Source of the DNA: Fragilariopsis cylindrus CCMP1102
Lineage: Eukaryota > Bacillariophyta > Bacillariophyceae > Bacillariales > Bacillariaceae
NCBI GenBank assembly: GCA_900095095.1
Contig: FMBT01000309.1
Span: forward strand, 310,001-374,000
Direction of reading: 5' to 3'
DNA: 64,000 bases
Below, piece after piece: positions 1-9,965 of this stretch. The notes beneath the pieces are model-generated. The model was not told where the DNA came from. It did no database searches and was given only the letters and a program-made list of their open reading frames with translations. Position 1 is the first letter of the stretch. Each line of letters opens with the position of its first letter. A program made the translations under genes and the position numbers.

Positions 1-1975
1 TACACCAACAAGCACCGCCGCCGCAACAACTACACCCGCAACAGCAACAGCAGCACCAACTGCTACAACCACAACGGCAACGGCAACCAGAACCGTTAGA
101 ACAATCACGTCATTTACTTCAAAGCAATTCACGTGAATGGCAGCAAAATGAACCGGAATTGGCCTATTCAGTAAAGGAATTTGTTCCTGGTCATGGATGG
201 ACTACTCAACAAGGGCCTTCTTCTGTTGGGGCTGGGTTGATTGGAAATAGTGGGAGTCAAGGTAAGAAAAAGTTGAATTCTTACTGTAAATAGTACTGAT
301 TATAAGCATGACATTAAAACACCGAAGTATGAATACTCACTCTCTCGCTCTCCTTCACTCGCCATATCACATGTCATGTCATGTCATGTCATGTCATGTC
401 ATATCAATATAAATAAATAAAATAAAATCTTTCATAGCCAAAAGTAACAATCCTTCGTACACGGATATATTCGGGTCTAACCCGACTCAGCAAAAACCTC
501 TTGACGATCCTGGAATGCAACGGATCCTTTCGGAAACGTCAACCGTCCCTTCTGGACCGACACCACCTCCATTTCGTAGCTTACACTCGTTGGGTTTATC
601 AGACGATAATTGGAGATACTATCGCGATCTTAAAATAGAGGAAAGCCGACAAATGGATCCATCCGATCCACGGCACAAGGCAATTCCATTGCCATACTGC
701 AACGCTTTTTGTTTGGATCCACCCAACCCTCAAAATTCACGTTCATCATTTGGGTACCCTGCTGCTACCTTCCAGGTTGTCAACAGGGATGACGGACACT
801 TGTATTGCCTTAGACGATTCGACAATATCAAGTCGGTGAACCCAAAAATTGCTTCTACTGTATTGGAACAATGGGCTAGCATTGAACACCCAGGAATTGC
901 TACTCTCCATCAATGTTTTGTTTCACAACGTGCAGTATTTTTTGTACATCAGTATATTCCCGGCACGCGAAGTTTCCTTCAAGTTGCAAATCCTCCAACC
1001 TTGAGTGAACCCGTCATTTGGAGTGCCATTTGTCAAATGGTGACTGTCATTAGACGAGTCCATGGTGCCAGATTGGCTCTGCGCACATTGGACTTGCGTC
1101 ATACCTTGATACAAATGGACGCATTGCGTTTGAGAATATTCGTCAATTGCTTGGGTATTGTTGATGCCCTGGAATATGAATCACGTAAATCATTGCAAGA
1201 ATTGCAAGCCGAGGACATGCGGAATTTTGGACGATGGATTTTAAGTATCGTTACCGGTACAAACATTACAATTTCAACCGATCCGCAAACCTTGCAGAAT
1301 TGTGAACGTTACTGCATGCAAAATTATTCACGAGAATTACGACATTTCATCTTGACCTTAAGTCGGAGTCAAAATCCTCCGTCGATTTTAGATGTCAGTA
1401 GAGCCCTGTCGGGTCGTTTAATGGATGAATTAGATTCGACTCAACTTTCCCTAATGCGTACAGAAAAAGCTTTATCAGGCGAGTACGAATCAGGCCGAGC
1501 ATTGCGTCTTTTACTTAAACTTGGATTCGTCAACGAAAGGCCCGAAAATGGAGCTAACCGTAGATGGTCGCAATCGGGAGACTGTTATGTTTTGACATTA
1601 TTTCGTGATTATGGTAAGGATTTTTTTTCTATCTTTTGATGTTTGTACTGACTGCCTTCTGGTGGGTAACGTTACTAACTCTCCTATCGGAAATTATTGT
1701 TGTTTTGTTCTGCAATATTGTCATCAGTCTTTCATCAAGCCGACGGTGCAGGTAATCCAGTCATGGATCTGGGTCATGTCGTGACAGCTCTGAACAAATT
1801 GGACGCGGCTGATGAAGAGAAAATAGTTTTGAGCTCTCGTGATGGAAAATCATTGATGGTCGTGAGCTATGCAGATGTGGCTCGATGCTTGGACTCGACC
1901 TACCACGAATTATGCTCTGGATCCACACCACCACAAGCCCTTCAGCGAAGACAGCAGCAGGGTCAACCCTATTAA
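1..1975 (+). CDS. PAN3: PAN3, pseudokinase subunit of the PAN2-PAN3 poly(A) deadenylase (5' end outside window)
   Basis: PAN3 bridges poly(A)-binding protein and the PAN2 nuclease in cytoplasmic mRNA deadenylation. Exons read as <1-261, 438-1613 and 1728-1975; both junctions join in frame (phase 1) and give 560 visible residues. The first exon encodes a Gln/Pro-rich stretch followed at nt 162-200 by a PAM2-like motif (KEFVPG core), the known PABP-binding element of PAN3. Exon 2 encodes the degenerate kinase fold (for example FGYPAATFQVVN and LYCLRRFDN). The end of exon 2 and exon 3 encode the conserved C-terminal knob: GRALRLLLKLGFVNERPE, then LFRDYVFHQ across the intron, then LNKLDAADEEKIVLSSRD and VVSYADV. 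The start codon and any N-terminal zinc finger lie upstream of the window. Family identity is clear from the knob and the PAM2 motif. Confidence 0.93.
371..402. repeat. ATGTC microsatellite inside a PAN3 intron
   Basis: Six perfect ATGTC units followed by AT. It lies wholly inside the 176-bp intron 262-437 and does not touch the splice sites. Confidence 0.9.
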
Positions 1976-2076
1976 AGGGGAAAAAATATGAACACAAAAA
2001 GAATTAATCGAAAAATTATTATTAGCTAGGCAATTCTGGGTTTGCTTATTATATCGATCCTTAATATTGGATACTA

Positions 2077-2240
2077 AGGAAGAAGAAAAGAAAAAAATAG
2101 TACACGAAAATCACACTGTCATTGAATGATTGTGTGGAATTTATTATTTAAGGAAGGAGAAAAAGAAGAAGAAGAAAAGAAAAAAACAGTATACGAAAAT
2201 CACACTGTCATTTATAATGGTTGTGTGGAATTTATTATTT
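2077..2240. repeat. Two-copy direct repeat of about 89 bp downstream of PAN3
   Basis: A purine tract followed by ACGAAAATCACACTGTCATT and then TGTGTGGAATTTATTATTT occurs twice (anchors at 2104 and 2193, period 89). The copies differ by a few substitutions and a longer purine tract in the second. The rest of the 1976-2580 interval is AT-rich and shows no gene. The repeat may lie in or near the PAN3 3' untranslated region. Confidence 0.85.
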
Positions 2241-2580
2241 GTTTTAAACACTATAAAAATTCATTAATACGAAAGACTACATATTATATATACATATATG
2301 TACTCAATTATTTCTAAACTTATTTTAAAACATAGTTTAAGAAAAAATGTAACAATGCACCACACTTTCCTGATATTCCTTAATTTGACGACACGTCATT
2401 AAAAAAATCCATTCGACGGTCCGTGCTCCGTACGGCGCTTCACTCGTTGTAAATCTGAAAAATCTGAATTCAGAGAAAAAAAAAGAAATATTTTTAAATT
2501 TACATTTTCACAATTAATATTAATTACCTACCTCTGTAGCCATACGACGACGACGAGAATAGTCTACGGTATCAAACGAA

Positions 2581-3972
2581 ATGTCTTCAGGAGGAATGAA
2601 ATCCGCGATGAATTTTCGATTGATGTCAAAGGTGCGAAAAGGTTCATATATTATCAATGCTGGCAGTAGTGGAAAAGTTTTGACGGCGGCAAGCGCTAAC
2701 GTTTTCAGCAACAATACAAACATCAATGAATCGTTCCATTCCGATTCGAGACGATGTATTCACATACTATCGAATTCATTACTGAACAACTACAAAAATA
2801 AGAACATACACGCATCGTCTAAGGAAACATTGATTTTGAATAACTATCGTAACTCGACCAAAGAAACTATTCGCTCCTTTTCTTCTGACTCAAAACGAGA
2901 TTTATACGAGGTACTAGGCGTGCCGCGTTCTTCCGACAAGGGAGAAGTAAAAAAGGCTTACTTCAAGCTTGCCAAGAAATTTCATCCGGATACTAACAAG
3001 GATGACGAAAAAGCTGCCGATAAATTTAAAGAGGCAACAGCAGCATATGAAACTTTAAGTGACGACAAACAACGAAAACTTTACGATCAATTTGGTCATG
3101 CAGCTACAGATCCAAACTTCCAACAACAGCAACAACAAGGTGGAGGAAATCCATTCGGTGGTGCAGGTGGAGGGTTCAACTTTCAGGATGGAAGCTTTCA
3201 CTTTGGTGGTCAGGGTGGTGCTGGTGGAGAAATTGATCCGGATGAATTGTTTGAAGCCTTTTTTGGTGGCGGGTCGCGTCGACGACGAGGTCCCCAAAGA
3301 GGTTCCGACCTACAAATGCATGTTCGGTTGTCTTTCCAGGAAGCAGTCAAAGGTGCATCTAAAGATTTGCATTTGCGATACCAAGTTATGAATAGAGAAA
3401 ATGGACAAGTCGAAATAAAGGAGAGAGATGTGAAAGTAGATACACCTCCTGGTATCGACAACGGTATGAATTTGCGTGTGAGTGGAGAGGGTGCTGAGGG
3501 TGACGCAGGTGCTCCTCGTGGAAACTTGTTGGTACAAGTTCTAGTTGACGAAGACGATTATTTTGTTCGAGATGGAGCCAATGTTCATACGGAAGCTCCC
3601 ATCTCAATCACTCAAGCTATTCTTGGAGGCACGGTCGACGTCAAAACATTGAATGGTGAAGTCGAAGTTAAAGTTCCACAAGGTTGTCAGCCGGATATGC
3701 AACTAATGTTACGTGGAAAGGGAATACAAAAGTTACATGGAGCATCTAAAGGTAATCATGTCGTACATTTAAAGATCGAGATCCCAAAAAAGTTTACAAA
3801 ACGCCAAGAAGAGCTTCTACGCGAATTCGACGAGGAAGCAAAATCAAGTGGAGTCGGTATCTCTGGTCGAATTGCCAAAGCAGCAGAGTCCTTTTGTGAA
3901 ACTATATTTGGTGGGAAAAAAGATGGAAAAAATGATGAAGAAAGTAAAAAAAAAGAAAAAGCAGCGTCGTAG
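2581..3972 (+). CDS. Organelle-targeted DnaJ/Hsp40 co-chaperone lacking the zinc finger
   Basis: This J-protein is expected to stimulate an organellar Hsp70 ATPase. It has 463 codons and no intron. Residues 1 to about 105 are a basic, Ser/Asn-rich, non-conserved presequence with no obvious signal peptide, so mitochondrial matrix is the most likely site. The J domain spans about 107-172 with HPD at 135-137, followed by a Gln tract and a Gly/Phe-rich linker. The two C-terminal substrate-binding beta domains follow ([54 protein letters not shown]). Between SFQEAVKG and the second beta segment, where class A DnaJ carries four CxxCxGxG repeats, there is only a short stretch ([20 protein letters not shown]) without cysteines. 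The body otherwise resembles bacterial/mitochondrial DnaJ, so the zinc finger appears to have been lost. Confidence 0.92.
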   Translation: MSSGGMKSAMNFRLMSKVRKGSYIINAGSSGKVLTAASANVFSNNTNINESFHSDSRRCIHILSNSLLNNYKNKNIHASSKETLILNNYRNSTKETIRSFSSDSKRDLYEVLGVPRSSDKGEVKKAYFKLAKKFHPDTNKDDEKAADKFKEATAAYETLSDDKQRKLYDQFGHAATDPNFQQQQQQGGGNPFGGAGGGFNFQDGSFHFGGQGGAGGEIDPDELFEAFFGGGSRRRRGPQRGSDLQMHVRLSFQEAVKGASKDLHLRYQVMNRENGQVEIKERDVKVDTPPGIDNGMNLRVSGEGAEGDAGAPRGNLLVQVLVDEDDYFVRDGANVHTEAPISITQAILGGTVDVKTLNGEVEVKVPQGCQPDMQLMLRGKGIQKLHGASKGNHVVHLKIEIPKKFTKRQEELLREFDEEAKSSGVGISGRIAKAAESFCETIFGGKKDGKNDEESKKKEKAAS

Positions 3973-5010
3973 CGAAGAATAATTAATTACCAAATTTTTT
4001 TCATGTGATTTAGATCTTAAAAGGAACCATAAAACACATAACTTTATTGTAGTGCAATTTTTCGTATTCAATCCTTCTCTGATCCCGCCGATGTGATTTC
4101 TGTCTGTCTTTTGTCTATCCATATCTTCGTTGTCCTCTAGTTCTTATAAGATTCATTTTATTCATTGGCTGATATGATATCCCCACATACAACCTAATAT
4201 TTTCAACATAATTTACCGGCACTCATGCCTCTATTCTCAATACAATTATTATTGCACTCATTCATATATGGAAACTCATGTAGAGCATTTTTGTGGCTAA
4301 CCCACACCTCAAATTCAACATCTGGTGATGAAAAAAGTAAACTACTGTACATAATATAGTCATAATGGTACAAATGTGTGATTTGAATTATATCTGAGCA
4401 ATTTTTCCATTCATTCTACTATTTTAGGAAGATTGCATCCTTCATCATAGCCATTATTACCAAGTATTATCATCAGCAGCTAGGCAGCGCCCAAATTTTT
4501 TACTATTATACCATCAATATATTACAGTATGTCTTGTATTTGACTTTTTCAAATGTTCATAGATTTAGGGAGACTACAGTAGTAGTACTTGTATAGCTCT
4601 GTTTGAATGCTTTGGTAGTCATAACAGCAGAAGCTCTTCAACTCAAAATATAGTTTATCTCATGTCATAATTTATAGTCATTATACCGCTTCATTGTCCT
4701 AATTATAAGAACTATAGTGCAATTGTTTGTACAGCACATGACATGCTTAGTGTAAATTTATAGCAGAAGAAAAGAATAGAAAAATGTTGAAATCTTTTAC
4801 ATTATTACTAACACGCGTAGCACCACCACGTAAAGAATGATGATTCATTCGTTCATTTATATTTATTCGCGTTTTGTAAAATGCGAATTCTCGTTTCACT
4901 TTACTAGGAGTTGATCATCGCGTTCGGCTTCTTCACATAATTAAGTAGATTGAGAAGATACAGTCATATCAAGTAGCTACCGTACGACAACAAAAAGTGC
5001 TCCTATTAAA
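3973..5010. other. Intergenic, no gene seen
   Basis: About 1 kb of AT-rich DNA between two genes on the same strand. No ORF with recognisable content, no tRNA-like B box and no clear terminal inverted repeats were seen. The segment just before 5011 presumably holds the promoter of the next gene. Confidence 0.6.
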
Positions 5011-5466
5011 ATGAACGGAATGATCTCTATCCTATTTTACGCTTCTTTAGCGTGCCTAATTTTCTCTGCATACTCTGCCGAAGCTTTCATTTCCTCAGCT
5101 CTCAACTGCAAAAGCAATATCCGTTTGTATAATGACTATTCGGGTAACTCATGGGAATCGGCAGCATCGGGGCAATCTGGTGGGCAACAAAAAGCTCAAT
5201 CTGGTAGATTAGAACAAGTTACATTCAAAATTTTCCCTGGTGGACGTGTTGAAGAAAAAGTTGTTGGTGTGAAAGGACAACAATGTCTTGAAGTTACAAG
5301 AGAACTGAATCAAAAGTTAGGGAATGTAATTTCAACACAACCAACAGAAGAAATGTATGAAGAAGAAATTCAAATTGAAGAAACAGTAACATTAACAGAA
5401 AATGAGGAAAGCGGAAGCGGTGGAGGTGATGGTTCTACCTCGTGGGAAGGTTCATCTTCGTGGTAG
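5011..5466 (+). CDS. Plastid-targeted DUF2997 protein
   Basis: A 151-residue protein. Residues 1-25 form a signal peptide ending SAEA, followed by F26, an ASAFAP-type site that in diatoms directs proteins through the ER into the plastid. Residues about 70-123 match the small cyanobacterial domain DUF2997 (core FKIFPGGRVEEKVVGVKG, then CLEVTRELNQKLGNVIS). The tail is Glu-rich and then Gly/Ser-rich. The biochemical role of DUF2997 is not known to me; its cyanobacterial distribution fits a plastid function. The ATG at 5011 is chosen because it directly precedes the signal peptide. It converges with the cox1-c gene on the other strand. Confidence 0.85.
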   Translation: MNGMISILFYASLACLIFSAYSAEAFISSALNCKSNIRLYNDYSGNSWESAASGQSGGQQKAQSGRLEQVTFKIFPGGRVEEKVVGVKGQQCLEVTRELNQKLGNVISTQPTEEMYEEEIQIEETVTLTENEESGSGGGDGSTSWEGSSSW

Positions 5467-5795
5467 GTAACAAGGGTGAAAAAAAAGACCACACACACAC
5501 CGCATTTTGAACAGTATTTTCATTCTTTCAAATCTTTATGTTAGTATATTCGAACATAGTAATGAGTTACACAAAATATGTATTGGGTTGTTGATCATAG
5601 AAGGGAAGACTGAATTTTGAATATTCTATAGTTCTTTGTTCCATTATAACAAATAAATAAACACACACATAATATATACAATGTACTATATTGAAATTGA
5701 AATTAAAATTGCTATTCAATGCTTACGGAATAAGTAGGCTGTCTATTCAAGACTTCTTTTGCACAACTCATACACTCTAATAGTAGATTTAGTTC

Positions 5796-5845
5796 GTACA
5801 TCTTCGTCTACGACGTCGTACGATAACATTACTACGAAGATGTAC
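5796..5845. repeat. Perfect 12-bp inverted repeat between convergent genes
   Basis: GTACATCTTCGT at 5796-5807 is the exact reverse complement of 5834-5845, with a 26-nt loop. It lies in the 638-bp spacer 5467-6104 between the 3' ends of the DUF2997 gene and cox1-c. It could be a transcript hairpin or a relic of a mobile element. The rest of the spacer shows no gene. Confidence 0.7.
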
Positions 5846-6104
5846 TTTCCACTACCTGTACGTATTTTGATTCATTCATTCCACAGTTATCATTCATAAA
5901 TCAATACAGTATATTAATAATTATATTCTAGTCAGGGTATTTCAGTTTTAATAGTACGACAAATAAACAAATATTGTTGTTGCCAATCGTAATCATGATC
6001 ATGATCGTCGTCGTATCGAAAAGTATATATTATATTGTATGTCGTGTCGTGTTGTGTTGTGTAAACGGTCAAACGATCTTTCTCATCTTCTTATATTTCT
6101 TCTT

Positions 6105-6813
6105 TTATACCGGTTTATCAACCTTAACACCATACTCATCTAGGTATACCCATTCACCAGTTTTTTCATCAACAAATTCCGTCCAGTCTTCATTTTGTGG
6201 AATTAGACCTTCATAATTTGCAGGATCATTTAATACCCATTTTTCTTTCCCAACAATATCTGTTACCTCATGACCTTGCTTTAATAATAATTCTTCAACT
6301 TCCATACCAGGATTAATATCTAAATGATCAGTTTCAACAACCAATGGTGGTTCAGTAAATTGATGCAATGGTGGTGGGGATGATAATGCCCATTCTAATG
6401 AATTTGCAATTAATGGCACAACAACATTCTCTCCACTAGATAAAGAATCCGTAGAAAATGCTACACGTACAGCTAATACATCAGTAATTTAAGAATATTA
6501 TTTGAAGAAATTTTTCATAATTCACAGAGAGAGAGGGAGAAAAAAAAGGAGAAGGTCAGAAAGGATCTAGCTGTTCTATTGTATTGACGAGACAGGAGAC
6601 GATGCGAGTGGATTTGAAATACTGTAGCTAAGCATTCCGAGGATAGATGGAGGAGGAGGATCGTCCGTCGTCCGTTTGATAAGTAAATGTTGCCAAGTAT
6701 CACCATCGTAGTTCTTGTAACATCAATCCTATTCGTACCAGTAGTGGTATAATCTACTCACCAAATCTCGCTGCAGCAGGCGTTGCTACTTTTCGTACAA
6801 CTCTCGACAACAT
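6105..6813 (-). CDS. cox1-c: Nuclear-encoded C-terminal fragment of cytochrome c oxidase subunit 1 (Cox1-c)
   Basis: Exon 1 is 6813-6762 and exon 2 is 6472-6105, separated by a 289-nt GTGAGT...TTAG intron; the join is in frame and gives 139 residues. The N-terminus (MLSRVVRKVATPAAARF) is a typical mitochondrial presequence. The body contains NSLEWALSSPPPLHQF followed by EPPLVVE, matching the conserved extreme C-terminus of COX1 (LEW..SPP..H.F) and nothing else of that protein. A separate nuclear Cox1-c, with the matching part missing from mitochondrial cox1, has been described in several eukaryote groups. The product should act in trans in complex IV of the inner mitochondrial membrane. The C-terminal half (WVLNDPANYEGL, WTEFVDEKTGEWVYLD) is additional. 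Assignment rests on the LEW/SPP block; an unrelated small mitochondrial protein is the alternative. Confidence 0.75.
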
Positions 6814-7230
6814 GATTTTTCAGAAGCGTAATTTGTTGTTGTTTGTTGTTGTTAATATTACCTGTCGTCAAAAGGAAGACATAAAAAATTGCGACGCACT
6901 CATTTTCCACTATCCTTCCTCGAGCGTTGTTGCTGATTTTCGTGCGTTTTACTACTACAGTACTAAGTTAGTAGTAGTATGGATGTTGGAAGATTCGCGT
7001 TTTTAGTCAAAGTAGTCGATTTCTATTGTGCCAAAAATAATTTCAAACTCACACAACCACAATAACAACATCACCATAACACCAACACAAAACGAATATC
7101 CATTGAACACAACATTTAAACATCAAAATAATCCTATCCTATTACTCCGAAAGAAGTATATCTAGCTTAGTAACAGCCTACACTATCAATTTATTACGAC
7201 GGTAGGACGAGATACGGTACAAGCATAAGC
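6814..7230. promoter_or_regulatory. Divergent promoter region between cox1-c and a hypothetical gene
   Basis: A 417-bp spacer between two genes transcribed outward. It is AT-rich with a CA-rich tract close to the right-hand start. No specific factor site can be named. Confidence 0.5.
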
Positions 7231-8064
7231 ATGGCATCGACAGGGAAAAGCAGTGATATTATTCATAAATTAAAACTTTTATCAAAGACACATTGTTCTA
7301 ATAGCAACAAACGACGAAAGTTATTAAAACGTGTTGTTATTTCATCATCTGCCTCTGCCTTGGGGGAGGCGGATAATAGTACCGGTAATGATGTTGCTCT
7401 AAATAGGTATCTGGAATTAATTCCTACAACAACTCAAAGAAAGATATTACCAATCGAAAATTCTACTACTGCTTCTTGTTCTACTACCAAGGACGAAGAC
7501 GAGGGAAAAGATGCTGGATCATTACCATCATCATCACCAGTAGCAGGACCAGAATTAGAGATCAAATTAGTATCCTCCAAATCAACAGCAACAGTAGCAA
7601 CAAGCGAGATTGATAAGATAAAACAGATTAACAACAACGACAATAAAGGCGAGACTACTGTTCCTATTACTTCTACTAACGATGATTGTGTTATTGGTGC
7701 GGTGGCGGCTGTAACAGAAACGACGATTCAGAAACAATTATCTGACAGTAATGGACCGATAGAAAAAGAAAAGAAAGAAAGTGATGCTGATAATGATAAT
7801 GATAATTCTACAAAAACAACAACAAAAATATGTTTAATAAATCAAGAAGATATAAAACGGTACGAAGAAATGGAAGATGAACAGATTAATGCTATACAAA
7901 AAATTGACGAGGCACGAAACGAATTTTATAAGGATCAAGTACAAAAAGTATGGGGTGTATATACGTATGGATTAAACCATGTTCTTGGCTTGAATGATTT
8001 ATCAGATGCACCCGATGCAATATTACCTGGTAATTTTTTATCACCACCCAAGGAAGTAAAATAA
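7231..8064 (+). CDS. Hypothetical low-complexity protein, 277 residues
   Basis: I do not recognise this protein. The N-terminal 40 residues are basic (SNKRRKLLKRVV), the middle is Ser/Thr/Asp/Asn-rich and disordered-looking, and the last 80 residues are more ordered: a charged helix (QEDIKRYEEMEDEQINAIQ, then KIDEARNEFYKDQVQKVWG) followed by VYTYGLNHVLGLNDLSDAPD. The ordered tail suggests a real gene. The ATG at 7231 is the first in frame. No intron, signal peptide or membrane segment is visible. Confidence 0.6.
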   Translation: MASTGKSSDIIHKLKLLSKTHCSNSNKRRKLLKRVVISSSASALGEADNSTGNDVALNRYLELIPTTTQRKILPIENSTTASCSTTKDEDEGKDAGSLPSSSPVAGPELEIKLVSSKSTATVATSEIDKIKQINNNDNKGETTVPITSTNDDCVIGAVAAVTETTIQKQLSDSNGPIEKEKKESDADNDNDNSTKTTTKICLINQEDIKRYEEMEDEQINAIQKIDEARNEFYKDQVQKVWGVYTYGLNHVLGLNDLSDAPDAILPGNFLSPPKEVK

Positions 8065-8373
8065 TCGAATCAATGAATTGATATTTAAATAAACAAACAA
8101 ACAAACAGTAATAGTAATGATACAATGCAATGCATTGTACAATTAATAGTCATGGTACAAAGTGATAATATACGTACTACTACTACTATTCATACTACTA
8201 ATACTAAAAGTGAATTAATGGTAGTCGTTTCTGTGTAATAGTGTATTGTTTGAAAAAACTAGAAATAGTGACAGGAAGAAAAAGAATATAACTATCATTA
8301 TCAAAATTTATTCCTTTGTTGCATCTCGACATCATGCAATTCTCCTGTACGTATGTACGTATGTACATATGTA
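8065..8373. other. Convergent 3' spacer, no gene
   Basis: 309 bp between two converging genes. It contains a TACT-rich tract and a degenerate GTAC/GTAT repeat near 8347-8375. No gene was seen. Confidence 0.55.
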
Positions 8374-9965
8374 CTACTCGTACTTAAAATGGTTCCTTCC
8401 AGTAATTTCTTTCTGAAATTGAATTTCCTTGATAGGCCTATCATTATTATCAGTAGTAGCTGCGAGAGTACCGAATGTTGGCATTGTCAACAACGAATGA
8501 ACATGTACTTGATCGTCGTGGTAGTAATCACCATCTGGAGGGGCAAGCTCTTGTCCATTTATAAGAGTACTGGGATCAAGAAAGACATGTGATTCTTCAG
8601 TTTTTGTCTCGGTGTATTTCCTCGTAAACGTACCATTATTATTTTGTGGTGACTGGATTGACTCGTACTTGTTGTTTATATTTTCATTCCCATTCTCCTT
8701 GCCGTCGTCGTCAAATATGTTGTTCGATCCAACAGAAGGGATACGGATAACATTCCCTTGTTCCTCTTCCCCCGTGTGGTGTGTATTTTTTGTGATTGTT
8801 CCTATTTCGGTCGATGCATATTTCTTGGCTCGTGTCTTCCTCCTCGAAGGCGACCGCTCCCGACCACGAAGGCGACTCATTAATGATATCAGTTTATGCT
8901 GACTACGACCTTTCGATCTATTACCACTTAGAAAAGCAGTTCGAAATGATCGTCCCGATACTTCATTTTCCTCTACCTTCTTCTTCTTAGTAGGTTCATC
9001 CTCTTGTTGGTCAAAGATAACTGATTCGTGATAATGACCGGAATAATTATTTTCATCGGTAATAATATTTAGATCAAGATTGGATGTTCGATGCGAACGA
9101 GTCGGTTGATCAAAAATAGCTGATCGAATTGTAGGACCAGAATTATCAGTATCTTTAGTTGACTCGTTATTTGTATAAAGAAATTTTGGTCGAAAAGTTC
9201 GACCAGAATGAACGTATTCATTTAGGGCGATATTACGTTGATCAACAACATACGCGGGATCTTGCTTATCGTGATGGGAAAATAAGTCGGGACGCTCGGC
9301 ACTTTCGCCCTTCGCTGGTCGTATGTACTTTGATAGACTTCGTTTGAAATAACGGATACTATTCCCGGATGGTCTACTTTTCTCTGGGTGCCGACGATTT
9401 GTATTGAGAGACTGGACGATCTTTGTTTTCATTTTTTTTGGAGACTGCGGGGTCTTTTTTGAGCCTGTTGCCAATTGTGAATCTCTATATGCTAAGGCTG
9501 CAAGTAAATTTCGAGTATCCTGTTTTTGAGCCTGTTGTATGTCAAGCTGAATCTTCTCTTCAATTCTTGGCTTCTGGGATGATACTACCGGTACGTATAT
9601 CGTTTCATCTTTATATTTGCTTTTATCTTTGTGCTGTGAGTTCAAGTAATCGTCTTTACTACATCTATTAATCTTGACCACGGAAGATAATTTGTTCTCG
9701 GGTCTGGTGAAGAATATTTGGTTTCGTTTCTACTACTATGATCATTTGAATAGTTCGTATAATCTGATAGCGTTACTTCAGTAGCATCAAGACTATTTGT
9801 GAATGATAATTTATCGAAGCCGTCATATACGTCGTGTTCTTTACACTCCATTCTCTCGCAGCTTATATATATCATGTCGTTTAGGGCCACGGCTGCCTTT
9901 AGTAAAGTCGTCGGGATCATATGATCGATTAACGGTCGATCCTCCTCCAAATCTTCTTGAGTCAT
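8374..9965 (-). CDS. Hypothetical basic/Ser-rich protein with degenerate internal repeats; one frame break
   Basis: Two overlapping reading frames (9965-9642 and about 9720-8374) form one gene if a single base is missing near 9690, most simply in an AAA run; the span plus one base gives 531 codons. I recognise no domain. The middle carries four spaced copies of a motif of form SG-x(2-4)-R/E-x-(3)-F: SGRTFRPKFL, SGPTIRSAIFDQ, SGHYHESVIFDQ and SGRSFRTAFLSG. The region around SPKKMKTKIVQ and SPSRRKTRAKK is basic and could be a nuclear localisation signal. A very short intron across the frame change cannot be excluded, but no standard donor and acceptor give a usual intron length. Confidence 0.55.

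Noticed and set aside
371-402. ATGTC array as a CRISPR-like or functional repeat
   Set aside because: It is a simple pentanucleotide microsatellite with no spacers, inside an intron.
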